Positions 15,301-25,138 are shown, numbered from the stretch's first letter. The stretch is DNA of 53,678 bases from an uncultured Siphonobacter sp. (GCA_913774715.1 CAJYHS010000142.1:1-53678), one strand, 5' to 3'. Translations and numbers: made by a program. Notes: generated by a model from the sequence alone, not told the origin.

Positions 15301-17262
15301 CTATTTCACTACTTTTACCCGAATCACAGAGAAGGATTGCGGAGCCAGGGTCAGGTTGAGTTTGGTACCTTTCACTGACAGTTCTTCTTCGGTGGGACTT
15401 ACCTGCTTGGGAGTATCAAAACTGTTCTCAGCCTTCAGATCAAAGCCTTTCATGGTCCAGCGTTTGGCTTTGACATCCAGTTTTTTCACTCCTTCCAGAT
15501 TAACGGTTTCCGTCTTTGCCTGATCAGATGTATTCACCAGTTTCAGGATAATTTCCTTCGTTGGCTCATCCCAGGTGGCAGAGGCATAAAGTTTGTCTTT
15601 TCCTGTAACCAGCTGATTGTTAGCCGTAATCGGTAATACCTTCGTTCCTTTATTCGTCGAATAGAGTTTCTGAACGTAATAATTGGGCGTCCCATAAGAT
15701 TGGAGGTTATTCATCCAGATCAGATCGGGTGTCCATTGCCAGCCATCGGCGTGAGCGAACAGAGGGGCGTACGAAGCCATGTGAACCACATCGGCGTTCC
15801 GTTCCAGACCGGTCATAAAAGCCGCTTCCGACAGGGCACACAACCAGGTGTTCTTATTCTCCTGACTGGCGATGTCCTTGCTTTGGGAAGCGTACTCACC
15901 CGCGAATATTTTAGGTCCATTGCGGTCATAATCGTCATAACGATTGGCGTTTTCCATGAACCATTCGGGCTTGCGATAGTAGTGTTCATCCACAATATCC
16001 GCCTTCAATTCCCGCAGTTTTCCACTCAGAAACCCAAAGACTTCGCCATCGGGGTTAGGCCCGGCACTGGAGATTAGTCGCACATTAGGGTATTTTGATT
16101 TAATCGCTTTCTCAAAAACCACGTAACGATCAATGTATTGAGGTCCCCACTGCTCGTTTCCAATACCCAGCAATTTCAGGTCAAAAGGCTTGGGATGACC
16201 CATTTCGGCCCGCAGTTTTCCCCATTTGGTATCCGTAGAACCATTCGCAAATTCGATCAGATCCAGAGCATCCTGCACGTACGGATCGAGTTCATCTACA
16301 GGAACTACTTCGCCGGAGTTATACTGGCAGGCCATGCCACAATTCAGAATGGGTAAAGGCTCAGCTCCGATGTCTTCCGAAAGCTGGAAATATTCGAAGA
16401 ACCCGAGACCGAAGGTCTGGAAGTAATCGGGCGTCAAGCGATGCTTGAATTCCGTGTTCCAGCGATTGATTTCACCTTTACGGGCTTCAATCGGTCCCAC
16501 TGTATTTTTCCACTGGTAACGGCGGTCCAGGTCATACCCTTCTACAATACATCCACCGGGGAAACGCAGGAAACCGGGTTTCATATCCGCCAGCAACTGC
16601 ACCAAATCAGCCCGTAAGCCACCCGGACGGTTCTTCCAGGTATCTTTCGGAAACAATGAAATCATGTCCAGATCCGCCGTGCCTTTCCCTTCAAACCAGA
16701 TATTGAACTTGGCCTTAGGCTCCGTTTTGGTCGAAGTGAAACTAACGGCCTGCTTTTTCCAGTCCGTGCTGGTTAAAGGTAATGAAGCCGTTCCCAGCAC
16801 CTGACCGGCGGGATTTACCAGTTCCAGTTTCAGCGTGAGGTTACCTTCTACATTTTTGGCTAATACCGAGAAGTCGTAACCTACGCCTTCTTTAACACCC
16901 ATGCCGCGAAACCCTTCGTTGGTCAGGCCGTATTTTTCACCGTCGGTTTTTACCCGAATAAACCGGGGGTTACCGGGCTGATCTGCCCGGTTAATGACCA
17001 GCACAGTGCCGGTACTTTTCGAACCTTTATTTTCCTTCCAGCCCATCATAGGCGTGGTAAATTCGAACGAGCGATTTTTTATTAACTCCGCGTATAAACC
17101 GCCGTCGGCACCCATGTTAATGTCTTCGAAAAACAGACCCCACATCGTAGGCTGAATATCCGTTTTCGGCTTGTTTACCTGGACAGTCAGGGGCGTTTGG
17201 GCGGCTACCTGCCCCGCCAGTCCCAGGGCTAGTACTATTTTATAAAGTTTAGGTAATTGCAT
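15301..17262 (-). CDS. Secreted alpha-L-arabinofuranosidase, GH51 with N-terminal carbohydrate-binding-like domain
   Basis: The 653-residue protein has a signal peptide (about 1-21), the GH51 opening WGLFFEDINMGADGGLYAE (41-59), an inserted CBM4/9-like beta domain at about 65-205, then the (beta/alpha)8 barrel and a C-terminal beta-sandwich. The acid/base is Glu370 in LLGIGNEQWG and the likely nucleophile is Glu456 in IFAGEYAS. FLRFPGGCIVEG near 231-242 is also a family signature. It removes terminal alpha-L-arabinofuranosyl units. This larger architecture differs from the next-door GH51, so the two probably prefer different side chains or chain lengths. It follows the second GH51 gene by 30 bp and ends at an intrinsic terminator. 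Confidence 0.92.
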   Translation of the reverse strand: MQLPKLYKIVLALGLAGQVAAQTPLTVQVNKPKTDIQPTMWGLFFEDINMGADGGLYAELIKNRSFEFTTPMMGWKENKGSKSTGTVLVINRADQPGNPRFIRVKTDGEKYGLTNEGFRGMGVKEGVGYDFSVLAKNVEGNLTLKLELVNPAGQVLGTASLPLTSTDWKKQAVSFTSTKTEPKAKFNIWFEGKGTADLDMISLFPKDTWKNRPGGLRADLVQLLADMKPGFLRFPGGCIVEGYDLDRRYQWKNTVGPIEARKGEINRWNTEFKHRLTPDYFQTFGLGFFEYFQLSEDIGAEPLPILNCGMACQYNSGEVVPVDELDPYVQDALDLIEFANGSTDTKWGKLRAEMGHPKPFDLKLLGIGNEQWGPQYIDRYVVFEKAIKSKYPNVRLISSAGPNPDGEVFGFLSGKLRELKADIVDEHYYRKPEWFMENANRYDDYDRNGPKIFAGEYASQSKDIASQENKNTWLCALSEAAFMTGLERNADVVHMASYAPLFAHADGWQWTPDLIWMNNLQSYGTPNYYVQKLYSTNKGTKVLPITANNQLVTGKDKLYASATWDEPTKEIILKLVNTSDQAKTETVNLEGVKKLDVKAKRWTMKGFDLKAENSFDTPKQVSPTEEELSVKGTKLNLTLAPQSFSVIRVKVVK

Positions 17263-17292
17263 GGAGATGTATTAGTTAATAAAATCGGTCGC

Positions 17293-18828
17293 TTACTTCA
17301 ATTCCAGCACCACCACTGAAGCGGGTGGAAGTTTAACTTTCAACTGAGCTCCTGAAAGGCTGGCTCCCTTGAAATCAACGGGCTGAATTTTGGTAGGATT
17401 CTCAAAGGTGTTATAATCTTGTAATTTGGCCGAAGTCAGCACGCGTCCTGTCACCGTTTTCAGGTTCAATCCTTTTAAATCAACCGTAATGTCCTGCGTT
17501 TTTTTCGGATCAATGTTAACGAGTGAAACGTGCGTCAGTCCATTTTTGTCTTTAGAAGCAGAAGCGGATACGGCCTTCAGTTTGTCTGCCTCAAAAGCAT
17601 AGTCATTACTTTTCAGCTGAACAGGTAATAACGTGGCGTCCTGATGCACATTGTACATTTCCATGACGTGATACGTTGGCGTAAGCAACATCTTCTCATC
17701 TTTCGTCAGAATCACGGATTGCAATACGTTCACGACCTGAGCCAGGTTTGCCATACGAACGCGGTCGGCATGGTTATGGAAAATGTTCAGCGTTACACCC
17801 GCAATCATGGCATCACGGATGGTGTTTTGCTGATACAGGAAGCCGGGATTGGTACCGGGTTCAACCTCGTACCAGCCGCCCCATTCATCCACCACCAGAG
17901 CTACTTTCTTTTTAGGATCGTACTTGTCCATGATGGCACTGTGCTTCTGCACGAGTTCTTCCATGAATAAGGCCTGCTTCATGGTCCCGAAATACTGTTT
18001 CTCGTCGAATTCGGTAGAAGGACCTTTTTGCTGCCAGTTCGTTACGGAATAATGGTGCAGAGCTACACCAGAAAGCATTTCGTGGGGAATGTCCCGCATG
18101 AGTACTTCGGTCCAGTGATAATCCGCCGAGTTTGCTCCCGAAGCAATTCGGAAGAGTTTTCCGGTGTTATTCCAGTCGGACATGAACGTGGCGTACTTCC
18201 GGTATTCATTGGCATAATATTCGGCCTTCATATTACCACCGCAACCCCAGGCTTCATTACCAACGCCCCAGAATTTGACATTCCAGCCCTTTTCGCGACC
18301 GTTTTCCTTCCGAAGATTAGACATCGGACTTTTTCCGTCGAAGTTGGTGTATTGCACCCAGTCAGTTAGTTCCTGAACTGTTCCACTGCCCACATTTCCA
18401 GCCAGGTAAGGTTCTGTTCCCAGCCGTTCGCAGAGATCGAGAAAATCGTGTGTGCCGAAGCTATTATCTTCCGTCACGCCACCCCACCAGGTGTTAACGA
18501 TGGAAGGGCGATTTTTTTTAGGCCCAATACCGTCTTTCCAGTGATAGGTATCCGCAAAGCAACCACCCGGCCAGCGAAGGTTCGGTATTTTCAACTTTTT
18601 CAACGCGTCCACCACGTCATTACGGATGCCTTTCTGGTTGGGAATTTTGTTATCCTCACCCACGTAAATCCCACCGTAAATACAGCGACCCAGGTGTTCG
18701 GCAAAGTGTCCATAAATATGTTTGTCAATGGTAACGTTTTCAGCAGAGGTGCTGATCGTCAGTTGATTTTGAGCAAAGCTCCAGCTGGAAGCCAAGGCAA
18801 AGGCAAGAGTAGTTACTATTTTTTTCAT
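17293..18828 (-). CDS. Secreted alpha-N-arabinofuranosidase, GH51 (AbfA-like)
   Basis: The 511-residue protein has a signal peptide (about 1-19, ending SFAQ). IYGHFAEHLGRCIYGGIYVG at 39-58 and LRWPGGCFADTYHWKDGIGP at 84-103 are the classic AbfA signatures. The catalytic residues are Glu192 (acid/base, in GVGNEAWGCGG) and Glu315 (nucleophile, in VVDEWGGWY). Many AbfA enzymes are cytoplasmic, so the signal peptide places this one in the periplasm or at the surface. It is the first gene of a two-gene GH51 operon, with candidate -7 octamers just upstream. Confidence 0.93.
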   Translation of the reverse strand: MKKIVTTLAFALASSWSFAQNQLTISTSAENVTIDKHIYGHFAEHLGRCIYGGIYVGEDNKIPNQKGIRNDVVDALKKLKIPNLRWPGGCFADTYHWKDGIGPKKNRPSIVNTWWGGVTEDNSFGTHDFLDLCERLGTEPYLAGNVGSGTVQELTDWVQYTNFDGKSPMSNLRKENGREKGWNVKFWGVGNEAWGCGGNMKAEYYANEYRKYATFMSDWNNTGKLFRIASGANSADYHWTEVLMRDIPHEMLSGVALHHYSVTNWQQKGPSTEFDEKQYFGTMKQALFMEELVQKHSAIMDKYDPKKKVALVVDEWGGWYEVEPGTNPGFLYQQNTIRDAMIAGVTLNIFHNHADRVRMANLAQVVNVLQSVILTKDEKMLLTPTYHVMEMYNVHQDATLLPVQLKSNDYAFEADKLKAVSASASKDKNGLTHVSLVNIDPKKTQDITVDLKGLNLKTVTGRVLTSAKLQDYNTFENPTKIQPVDFKGASLSGAQLKVKLPPASVVVLELK

Positions 18829-18860
18829 AAAACAAGAAAGGCAGAGGCGAGTTTATCAGT

Positions 18861-18903
18861 CAAAAGTAATGCTATTCCACATCTTATACATTCTCCAAAA
18901 GTA
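18861..18903 (-). promoter_or_regulatory. Two candidate -7 promoter elements for the GH51 operon
   Basis: On the minus strand TACTTTTG occurs twice (complements of 18861-18868 and 18896-18903), each matching the Bacteroidota -7 consensus TAnnTTTG. The nearer lies about 33 bp before the start codon. A properly spaced TTG (-33) was not seen for either. Confidence 0.4.
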
Positions 18904-19021
18904 AAATACAGATCAGGCCTTTACTCCCTATCATTTAGCTATCATTTCCTTTATTTTGACATTAATGCATTTTAATATTAAAATTATGGTCAAAATAGTA
19001 TTCAAACCCCTTAGTAACAAA

Positions 19022-19052
19022 ACTTCCCGAAAGCAAAATACCTTCGGGAAGT
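19022..19052 (-). terminator. Terminator after the susCD-DUF3823 operon
   Basis: ACTTCCCGAA (19022-19031) pairs with TTCGGGAAGT (19043-19052). On the minus strand a short T-run follows the stem. It separates the susCD unit from the GH51 operon. Confidence 0.75.
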
Positions 19053-19073
19053 AAAATCACATGAACTAATTTA

Positions 19074-19742
19074 TTACCACTTAATTTCCTGCACGGGAGA
19101 ATAGAGCATCTCTCCAACTCCCGCCGTTTTCACGCCTATGCGACCATAAGCGTACGCTTTCCCGAGGTTATTAGGGACGTTCACCGTCAGTGTCAAGTTC
19201 TTGGATAAATCAGCCAGAGCGGTTCCGGTCAGATCTACGCGAGCGGCGTTGTTATTGATATCGACAAACTGCGTAGCTCCCAAATAAAAGGTTACCCGTT
19301 CAATCGCCTTGCTGTTTACAATCTGATTGATTTTTGTAGTGGCCGTAATCGTATTATTCGACTTGGTATACGTCGCCGAACCAACGGTATAATAAGGAGT
19401 GACGGGGACATTAACCTCCATGTTACCCTTCAGATTTACCTGCAGAGTATCACTATTATCCACCCAGGGACCATTTCCCCGCAGTAACACCAGCTTGTAA
19501 TCGCCATCAAATAAGGTTGCTGAAAACGAACCGTCCTGATCTACGTACACCGGAATTTTGGTGAAAGCGGCGTAGCCGTGCTGCCACAGCTCCAGTTGTA
19601 CGCCGTTGCTCCGCACCCCTACAGGCAGGTTGTTGTATACTACCTGTCCGGTGAGGGTAGATTGTGGAGCATCAAAATTATCTTTTACGCAGCCCGCCAA
19701 CCCAACTAAAGCCAGCAAACTACCCAGTATCAACTTCTTCAT
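19074..19742 (-). CDS. DUF3823 lipoprotein of the SusCD system
   Basis: The 222-residue protein has a lipoprotein signal with lipobox L-A-G-C (Cys18). The mature part shows an N-terminal carboxypeptidase-regulatory-like beta domain (STLTGQVVYNNLPVG, QDGSFSATLFDGDYKLVL) and a second beta domain (about 120-222). This is the DUF3823 arrangement found right after susD in Bacteroidota, taking the place of SusE/SusF as a surface glycan-binding lipoprotein. It follows susD with a one-base gap. The binding target is inferred to be arabinan or arabino-oligosaccharides from the neighbours. Confidence 0.85.
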   Translation of the reverse strand: MKKLILGSLLALVGLAGCVKDNFDAPQSTLTGQVVYNNLPVGVRSNGVQLELWQHGYAAFTKIPVYVDQDGSFSATLFDGDYKLVLLRGNGPWVDNSDTLQVNLKGNMEVNVPVTPYYTVGSATYTKSNNTITATTKINQIVNSKAIERVTFYLGATQFVDINNNAARVDLTGTALADLSKNLTLTVNVPNNLGKAYAYGRIGVKTAGVGEMLYSPVQEIKW

Positions 19743-19743
19743 A

Positions 19744-21591
19744 TTAATGGAAAGGATTGCGTACGATTTTGGGATTATTGTTGATAACAGCCTGATCGAT
19801 CGATGAATAATAATTCCCTAACTGAAACAGACGCGGAGCCCGATAGCGGGGAGCGGCCAGTTTCTCGAAAATGTATTTGCCATCTTTCGGATCCCCGGGA
19901 CGTACCACGCGGTAGGGATACAAAGCGAAGGCCATCGCATCAGGATTACTGGTACTGCCATTCCATACTTCGTGGGCAATTCGCCAGCGTTTCAAATCCC
20001 AAACCCGGTGATCTTCAAAAGCCAGCTCCACGCGACGCTCATTCTGTAGCCGCTGAATGTTGAGCGTCTTCAGACTATTGGCGGGAAAACCAGCTCGCTG
20101 CCGAAGCGTGTTTACGTATTGAAGAGCATCGGCAGTTTGGCCTAGTTCGAGAGCTGCTTCGGCGGCATTCAGATATATTTCACCCAAACGGAAACGTACC
20201 CACCACATATCACTCCGAATTCCCCGCGTACTCGCCATCGGTGCGGGGTCGATGTATTTCCGCAGGTAAAAGCCCGTATTCGAAACTTCCGTTTGCGACC
20301 GCTGTGGGCCCGAAGTTCCGGTTAACAGTTTGCCGTCCGTATACGTCGAACCCAGCGTATTGGATTCCACATTTTGATAGGCACTGCCATTCCATACTTT
20401 CACCCCGGCCTGAATTTGTACTTCCTGCCCCCGGAAACTAGTACCCGGATAGATAATCGTACCGTACAGACGAGCATCTTTATTAGCGAAAATGTCCTGT
20501 GGACGGTCGTAATAGATATAATCGCTGTTGTCCGCCGTCCGGTTTTTCAATTCACCAGACGTTCCGTCCAGATACTCGTAATCCTCAACTAGGTTCAGCG
20601 TAGGCGTTACTGCGGAGGAACCCAGGTTATCTTCCCGAACACCTCGGGCGATGTTATCGTAAGTAAATCCATGGCGTTTATCCTTGGCCGTCAGGAAGTC
20701 CTGAGCCATGATTACTTCGCGATTATTTACTTTTTTAGTAATCGCTTCGAAGAAGTTTTCGCCCAGGTTCGGATTCGTCTGATACAGCGTATACGCTCCC
20801 GAACTGATGATTTCCTTTGCTGCTGCCAGAGCTTTGGTATAGTAATCCGTTGCCCGGCCGGCCGGAATGCCTACCTCTCCATTCGGTAAGGTAATCGGAG
20901 CAGGCATCTGGTTATTATACTTGGCAATAGAGCCGGCGTATAACATCGCCCGGCTTTTCAGAGCCAGAGCCGTGTACTTATTGGCCCGGGTATTACTGCC
21001 GGAGTTACCCAGTTGATCCTTAATGGCATCCAGTTCCGAAGCAATGAAATCGTACACTTCGGCTTCTTTATTACGTGGTTGCTGCAAAGGTGTTGGATCA
21101 CCGCTGAAATCATAAATCAGCTGTTTGGTTACCAGCGGAACGCCACCCATGCGTTTTACCAACTCAAAGTATTGATACGCCCGTAAGAAACGTAACTCTG
21201 CCGAGAACTGGGTTTTCTGGGTAGCCGTAAGGGTATTACCATATCGTTCGATACTTTCCAGAGCCAGGTTAATATCCCGCACCAGTCCATAATCCCACAA
21301 CCGCCAGCGATCAAACGGATAGGAAATGATGTTATTCCGACCGTCGTCGTTACCCGACCACATGGCTTCGTCGTAGGCAGCAAACTCGGCCCAACCGTTG
21401 TCGAGCTGCGTATGAGCGGGCAAGCGGTTGTAATAGTTGGCCAGCAAGCTGGTAATCATTTTAGCATCATTCCAGACCTGCTCTTCGGTAATCAGCGTAG
21501 GCGACTGTCGTTCCAGCCAATCGCCTTCCTTACAGCTGGAAACCAGCAGGACAGAAGCGGCGAGAAAAAGGTGTTTATAATTCAGTTTCAT
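19744..21591 (-). CDS. SusD/RagB family surface glycan-binding lipoprotein
   Basis: The 615-residue protein has a lipobox V-S-S-C (Cys20) followed by KEGDWLERQSP. The body is the TPR-rich SusD fold: RFLRAYQYFELVKRMGGVPLV near 130-150 is the usual signature, and the C-terminal FRLGEIYLNAAEAALELG and NERRVELAFEDHRVWDLKRW segments are highly characteristic. It caps the SusC barrel and captures oligosaccharides at the cell surface. It lies 11 bp after susC and one base before the DUF3823 gene. Substrate specificity comes only from the surrounding arabinan genes. Confidence 0.95.
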   Translation of the reverse strand: MKLNYKHLFLAASVLLVSSCKEGDWLERQSPTLITEEQVWNDAKMITSLLANYYNRLPAHTQLDNGWAEFAAYDEAMWSGNDDGRNNIISYPFDRWRLWDYGLVRDINLALESIERYGNTLTATQKTQFSAELRFLRAYQYFELVKRMGGVPLVTKQLIYDFSGDPTPLQQPRNKEAEVYDFIASELDAIKDQLGNSGSNTRANKYTALALKSRAMLYAGSIAKYNNQMPAPITLPNGEVGIPAGRATDYYTKALAAAKEIISSGAYTLYQTNPNLGENFFEAITKKVNNREVIMAQDFLTAKDKRHGFTYDNIARGVREDNLGSSAVTPTLNLVEDYEYLDGTSGELKNRTADNSDYIYYDRPQDIFANKDARLYGTIIYPGTSFRGQEVQIQAGVKVWNGSAYQNVESNTLGSTYTDGKLLTGTSGPQRSQTEVSNTGFYLRKYIDPAPMASTRGIRSDMWWVRFRLGEIYLNAAEAALELGQTADALQYVNTLRQRAGFPANSLKTLNIQRLQNERRVELAFEDHRVWDLKRWRIAHEVWNGSTSNPDAMAFALYPYRVVRPGDPKDGKYIFEKLAAPRYRAPRLFQLGNYYSSIDQAVINNNPKIVRNPFH

Positions 21592-21602
21592 TGAAGTGTC
21601 GT

Positions 21603-24600
21603 TTAAAGATTCAAGCTAAATCCGGCATTCACCAGCTTTTGTTGTGGATACACCAGTGCCCCATTCGAAGAAATTTCCGGATCAATTCCGAACTGCTTCA
21701 CGTTGTCGAATGTCAGCAGGTTGGTACCGTTGACGTAAACCCGTAAGCCCGAGATTTTAAGTTTTTTCAGCACTTCTGTCGGGATGTTATAGGCCAGCTC
21801 CAGATTCCGAAGACGGATGTAACTCACGTTCGTTAACCAGAAATCACTTTTACGGAAATTCACGTGACTGGGGTTGTCCTTTCGAACGGCAGGGTACGTG
21901 CCGGGAATCCAGCGGCTGTCCGGGTTGAAAGGATCTTCGCGGTGCCAGCGGTCTTCAAACATATAGTTCGGAGACGTACCATTGTTCTGGAAGGGAATCT
22001 TCATTTCCACTTCCCGACGGAAGGTTTGTAAAGAAGCCCCGGCGAAGTCAAATTGCAGGGTGAAGTTTTTCCAGGAAACGCTGCTGTTGATACCAAAGCT
22101 GACGTAAGGGTTGGCTCCTTCAGCATAACCAATCGGACGTTCGTCGAGGTTGTTAATAATCCCATCGCCATTGACGTCTTTATACATGAAGTCACCGGGT
22201 AAATGCGTGCGATTGCCCTGACCGTCATTGTTGATGGCATAATTATCAATTTCAGCCTGCGACTGGAATCGACCAATAACCTGATACCCCCAGTTAATAT
22301 TCGACCAGCGTTGATTCCAGGAGTTACGATATTCATCCCAGGAGTTACCAAAGCGAGGTTTATACTGCCCCTGCACGTCCCAACGACGGGCGATAGTTCC
22401 GTTTACACTGAAGGAATACTGAATATCATTCACCTTGTTCCGGTGGGTTAACACCCCTTCGATCCCTCGGTGAGAATCGGAATTCAGGTTCTCGTTAGGT
22501 AAGCTATACCCTACTTCACTGGGTAATAATACGTCATAACGAGCCGCAGGGAGTCCTTCACGCAAACGCTCGAAGGCATCGAATGTACCGGAGAGTTTAC
22601 CATTGAAGAAAGAGAAATCAACCCCGATGTTCCGGTTGGTATTCGTTACCCAGGAGAGATTCGTGATGGGTAACCCACGAGGCTGTAAACCCGTAATCAG
22701 ATTACCGTCGAATACCGCCGTACCGCTGTTCCAGTTATAGCCCGGAGCATAACTGTAGGGAGCCACGATGAAGCCATCATTGAGTAAATCAGCTCCCGTG
22801 CGACCCCAGGAAGCCCGCAGTTTCAGATCATCCAGGAAATGAGAGGTATTATCCTTCAGGAAAGGTTCTTCCGATAAACGCCAGCCCAAAGATACCCCAG
22901 GGAAAAAACCATAGCGGTGACCGGGAGCAAACAGAAATGACCCATCATAACGACCCACCACTTCAGCCAGGTATTTCTGCTTGTAGTTGTAGTTCACCCG
23001 ACCAATGTAACCCGCCCGGGCTTCCTCTCTAGGATCATCATTCAAATAATCCTGATTGGCAAAATATTGAACCGGGATGTAATTATTCGGAGGAACGGTG
23101 TGCACCACCATGTAATGATTTTTTTGATCATACCGCTCGTAAGCTGCTACTGCCGAGATATTATGATTACCAAACTGCTTGTTGTAACTCAGCTGAATCT
23201 GAGCGAAGCGGTCAATAATGTTCCGTTTCCGCCGTTCCCGCCAGGGGTTTTGGTTACCGCCGCCGGGTACAATGTTGTACGTATCCGTAGCTTCGTCATA
23301 ACGATAGGCATTATACGTGTACTCAAATCCGTCAAAATCGAAGTTGGTAAAAGCATATGAATACGTGCCTTTTACTGACAGTCCAAAATCGAAATCATAT
23401 TGAGCGTAGAAGTTCCCTTTGCCGTTCATCCAGACCTCGTCAATGTAACCCGTGATGTCTTCCTTATAGGTAGCAGGGTTCACGTTTACGTTATGCGTTT
23501 GGTTAATATAGTTCGGATTATCGTTCGCATAGGGACGTTCCGTTGGCCACATGGAGAAGATACTCAGGAAGGGATTGAAGTAATCATCCAGACCCGGTAC
23601 GCCCACCTGGTGCCGCAATTCGCGACGGGCACTCAACTGGGTTCCGATTTTGAAACGCTTGGCCAGTGCCACTTCTACGTTGGTCTGCAGGTTGGTACGG
23701 TTGAATTTATAATCCCGGATTAGGGCCTGCTGGTCTAAGTGTCCTATTGACACATAATAATTTACGTTTTCAGTAGCACCTGAGGCATTGGCATTTAACG
23801 AATACTGAGGTACGTTTGGCCGCATCACCATATCATAATAGTCAAAGCTTTGATAGCCTTTTTCGGTTCCGGCTTTCCATTTCGCCAGTTCTTCAGGAGT
23901 CCAGGTCGTTGCAATGCCTTGATTCTGATCCGATTCCGCCAAAGCCCGCACGTGTTGATACGCATTCGCCGGACGAGGGTAACGCGTAAAGTTCTGAACG
24001 CCGTAATAGCCATTGATGTTAATAAGCGGCTTCGAACCCAGTTTTCCACGCTTAGTAGTTACCAGCACAACACCATTGGCAGCCCGTAGTCCATAAATAG
24101 CGGCGGACGCATCTTTCAGAATAGAAATGTTATCAATGTCATTCTGACCCAGGTTGTTAAAGTTACCTGCATCCGAAGGCACGCCGTCGATAATGAACAG
24201 TGGCGTACCCATGTTTCGAATCTGAATGCTGGTACTGGCACCGGGGCGAGCATCCGCCTGACGAGCCGTAATCCCCTGAATTTTCCCTACCAACGCTCCC
24301 GAAGTAGTTACCGCTGGTGTACGAAGGAGATCCGAAGACTTCAGAGTTCCTACTGCACCCGTTACCGTTGCCCGCGACTGCGTGGTATAGCCTACTACGA
24401 CCACTTCCGTCAGGTTTTTGGTATCCTGCTGCAAAGTAATGGTCATTTGAGTTAGAGAACCCACGGCCATTTCCTGAGGTGTGTAGCCTACAAAACTGAA
24501 AATCAAAATAGACTCATTATCAGGAACACTGATTCTAAACTTTCCCTGCGTATCCGTAACCACCCCTCGGGTCGTTCCTTTCAATAATACACTTACGCCA

Positions 24601-24746
24601 ACCAAGGCTTCACCGCTGGTATTAAGCACGGTTCCCGAAACGGGTACGTCCGCAGCCCGGGCTACGGTTAAATTGAGACTAAAGAAGAGGCATACTAGTA
24701 ACCAGCGAGACGGGTCACTCCTCCGTAAGAGTCGACGTATAAGCAT
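21603..24746 (-). CDS. SusC/RagA family TonB-dependent outer-membrane transporter
   Basis: The frame is open from an ATG at 24791, but the ATG at 24746 (MLIRRLLRRSDPSRW) gives a normal signal peptide ending VARA and is preferred; the product is then 1047 residues. Domains in order are the signal peptide, a carboxypeptidase-like domain (PVSGTVLNTSGEALVGVSV, KGTTRGVVTDTQGKF), a TonB box region (LTEVVVVGY), the plug (GKIQGITA, IRNMGTPLFIIDGVP, SILKDASAAIYGLRAANGV) and a long beta-barrel ending in a terminal Leu-rich strand (NAGFSLNL). With SusD it imports oligosaccharides across the outer membrane. No FecR/anti-sigma domain or regulator of its own is seen nearby. A hairpin lies in its leader. 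Confidence 0.95.
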   Translation of the reverse strand: MLIRRLLRRSDPSRWLLVCLFFSLNLTVARAADVPVSGTVLNTSGEALVGVSVLLKGTTRGVVTDTQGKFRISVPDNESILIFSFVGYTPQEMAVGSLTQMTITLQQDTKNLTEVVVVGYTTQSRATVTGAVGTLKSSDLLRTPAVTTSGALVGKIQGITARQADARPGASTSIQIRNMGTPLFIIDGVPSDAGNFNNLGQNDIDNISILKDASAAIYGLRAANGVVLVTTKRGKLGSKPLININGYYGVQNFTRYPRPANAYQHVRALAESDQNQGIATTWTPEELAKWKAGTEKGYQSFDYYDMVMRPNVPQYSLNANASGATENVNYYVSIGHLDQQALIRDYKFNRTNLQTNVEVALAKRFKIGTQLSARRELRHQVGVPGLDDYFNPFLSIFSMWPTERPYANDNPNYINQTHNVNVNPATYKEDITGYIDEVWMNGKGNFYAQYDFDFGLSVKGTYSYAFTNFDFDGFEYTYNAYRYDEATDTYNIVPGGGNQNPWRERRKRNIIDRFAQIQLSYNKQFGNHNISAVAAYERYDQKNHYMVVHTVPPNNYIPVQYFANQDYLNDDPREEARAGYIGRVNYNYKQKYLAEVVGRYDGSFLFAPGHRYGFFPGVSLGWRLSEEPFLKDNTSHFLDDLKLRASWGRTGADLLNDGFIVAPYSYAPGYNWNSGTAVFDGNLITGLQPRGLPITNLSWVTNTNRNIGVDFSFFNGKLSGTFDAFERLREGLPAARYDVLLPSEVGYSLPNENLNSDSHRGIEGVLTHRNKVNDIQYSFSVNGTIARRWDVQGQYKPRFGNSWDEYRNSWNQRWSNINWGYQVIGRFQSQAEIDNYAINNDGQGNRTHLPGDFMYKDVNGDGIINNLDERPIGYAEGANPYVSFGINSSVSWKNFTLQFDFAGASLQTFRREVEMKIPFQNNGTSPNYMFEDRWHREDPFNPDSRWIPGTYPAVRKDNPSHVNFRKSDFWLTNVSYIRLRNLELAYNIPTEVLKKLKISGLRVYVNGTNLLTFDNVKQFGIDPEISSNGALVYPQQKLVNAGFSLNL

Positions 24747-24838
24747 AGAAATTAAGGTTTTGAAGAGTATTTGTAAGCAATAGGGTTCCATTCACTTCGT
24801 CATACGAAGTGTGAAAAAGAAGTAATAGTGAGAAGGGT

Positions 24839-24871
24839 AAAGAAGAGAAAACCAGTGTTTTTCTCTTCTTT
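24839..24871 (-). promoter_or_regulatory. Terminator-like hairpin in the susC leader
   Basis: AAAGAAGAGAAAA (24839-24851) and TTTTCTCTTCTTT (24859-24871) form a perfect 13-bp stem with a 7-base loop. It lies between the candidate promoter (24991-25018) and the start codon at 24746. The descending arm is U-rich in the transcript. It might attenuate or stabilise the susC mRNA. Confidence 0.45.
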
Positions 24872-24990
24872 TACAGGTTTGGCGTTAAGTCATAGCGGAA
24901 GTTTTGCGGATAATAAGTAGTTAGCAGTGGGATGTAGATATCTCTTATAAATATTCACTATCTAAGAAAATAATGAACTTATCTACTACA

Positions 24991-25018
24991 CAAATATATC
25001 ATTGCTTCAGAGGATCAA
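24991..25018 (-). promoter_or_regulatory. Candidate promoter of the susCD operon
   Basis: On the minus strand a TTG (complement of 25016-25018) is followed after 17 bases by TATATTTG (complement of 24991-24998). This fits the Bacteroidota layout TTG-N17-23-TAnnTTTG. The predicted leader to the ATG at 24746 is about 240 bases and contains the 24839-24871 hairpin. Confidence 0.55.
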
Positions 25019-25109
25019 CTCCCTGAAATTTGCTATCCAATGACTGTATTTTGATATTTTATATAATAATTATGATATTTTTTTGTACATAAAGATTTGC
25101 AAGACACTA

Positions 25110-25138
25110 AAAAAGCCATTCCCTAAGGATGGCTTTTT
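25110..25138 (-). terminator. Terminator of glmS
   Basis: AAAAAGCCAT pairs with ATGGCTTTTT around a 9-base loop, 20 bp beyond the glmS stop codon on the minus strand. Confidence 0.85.
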
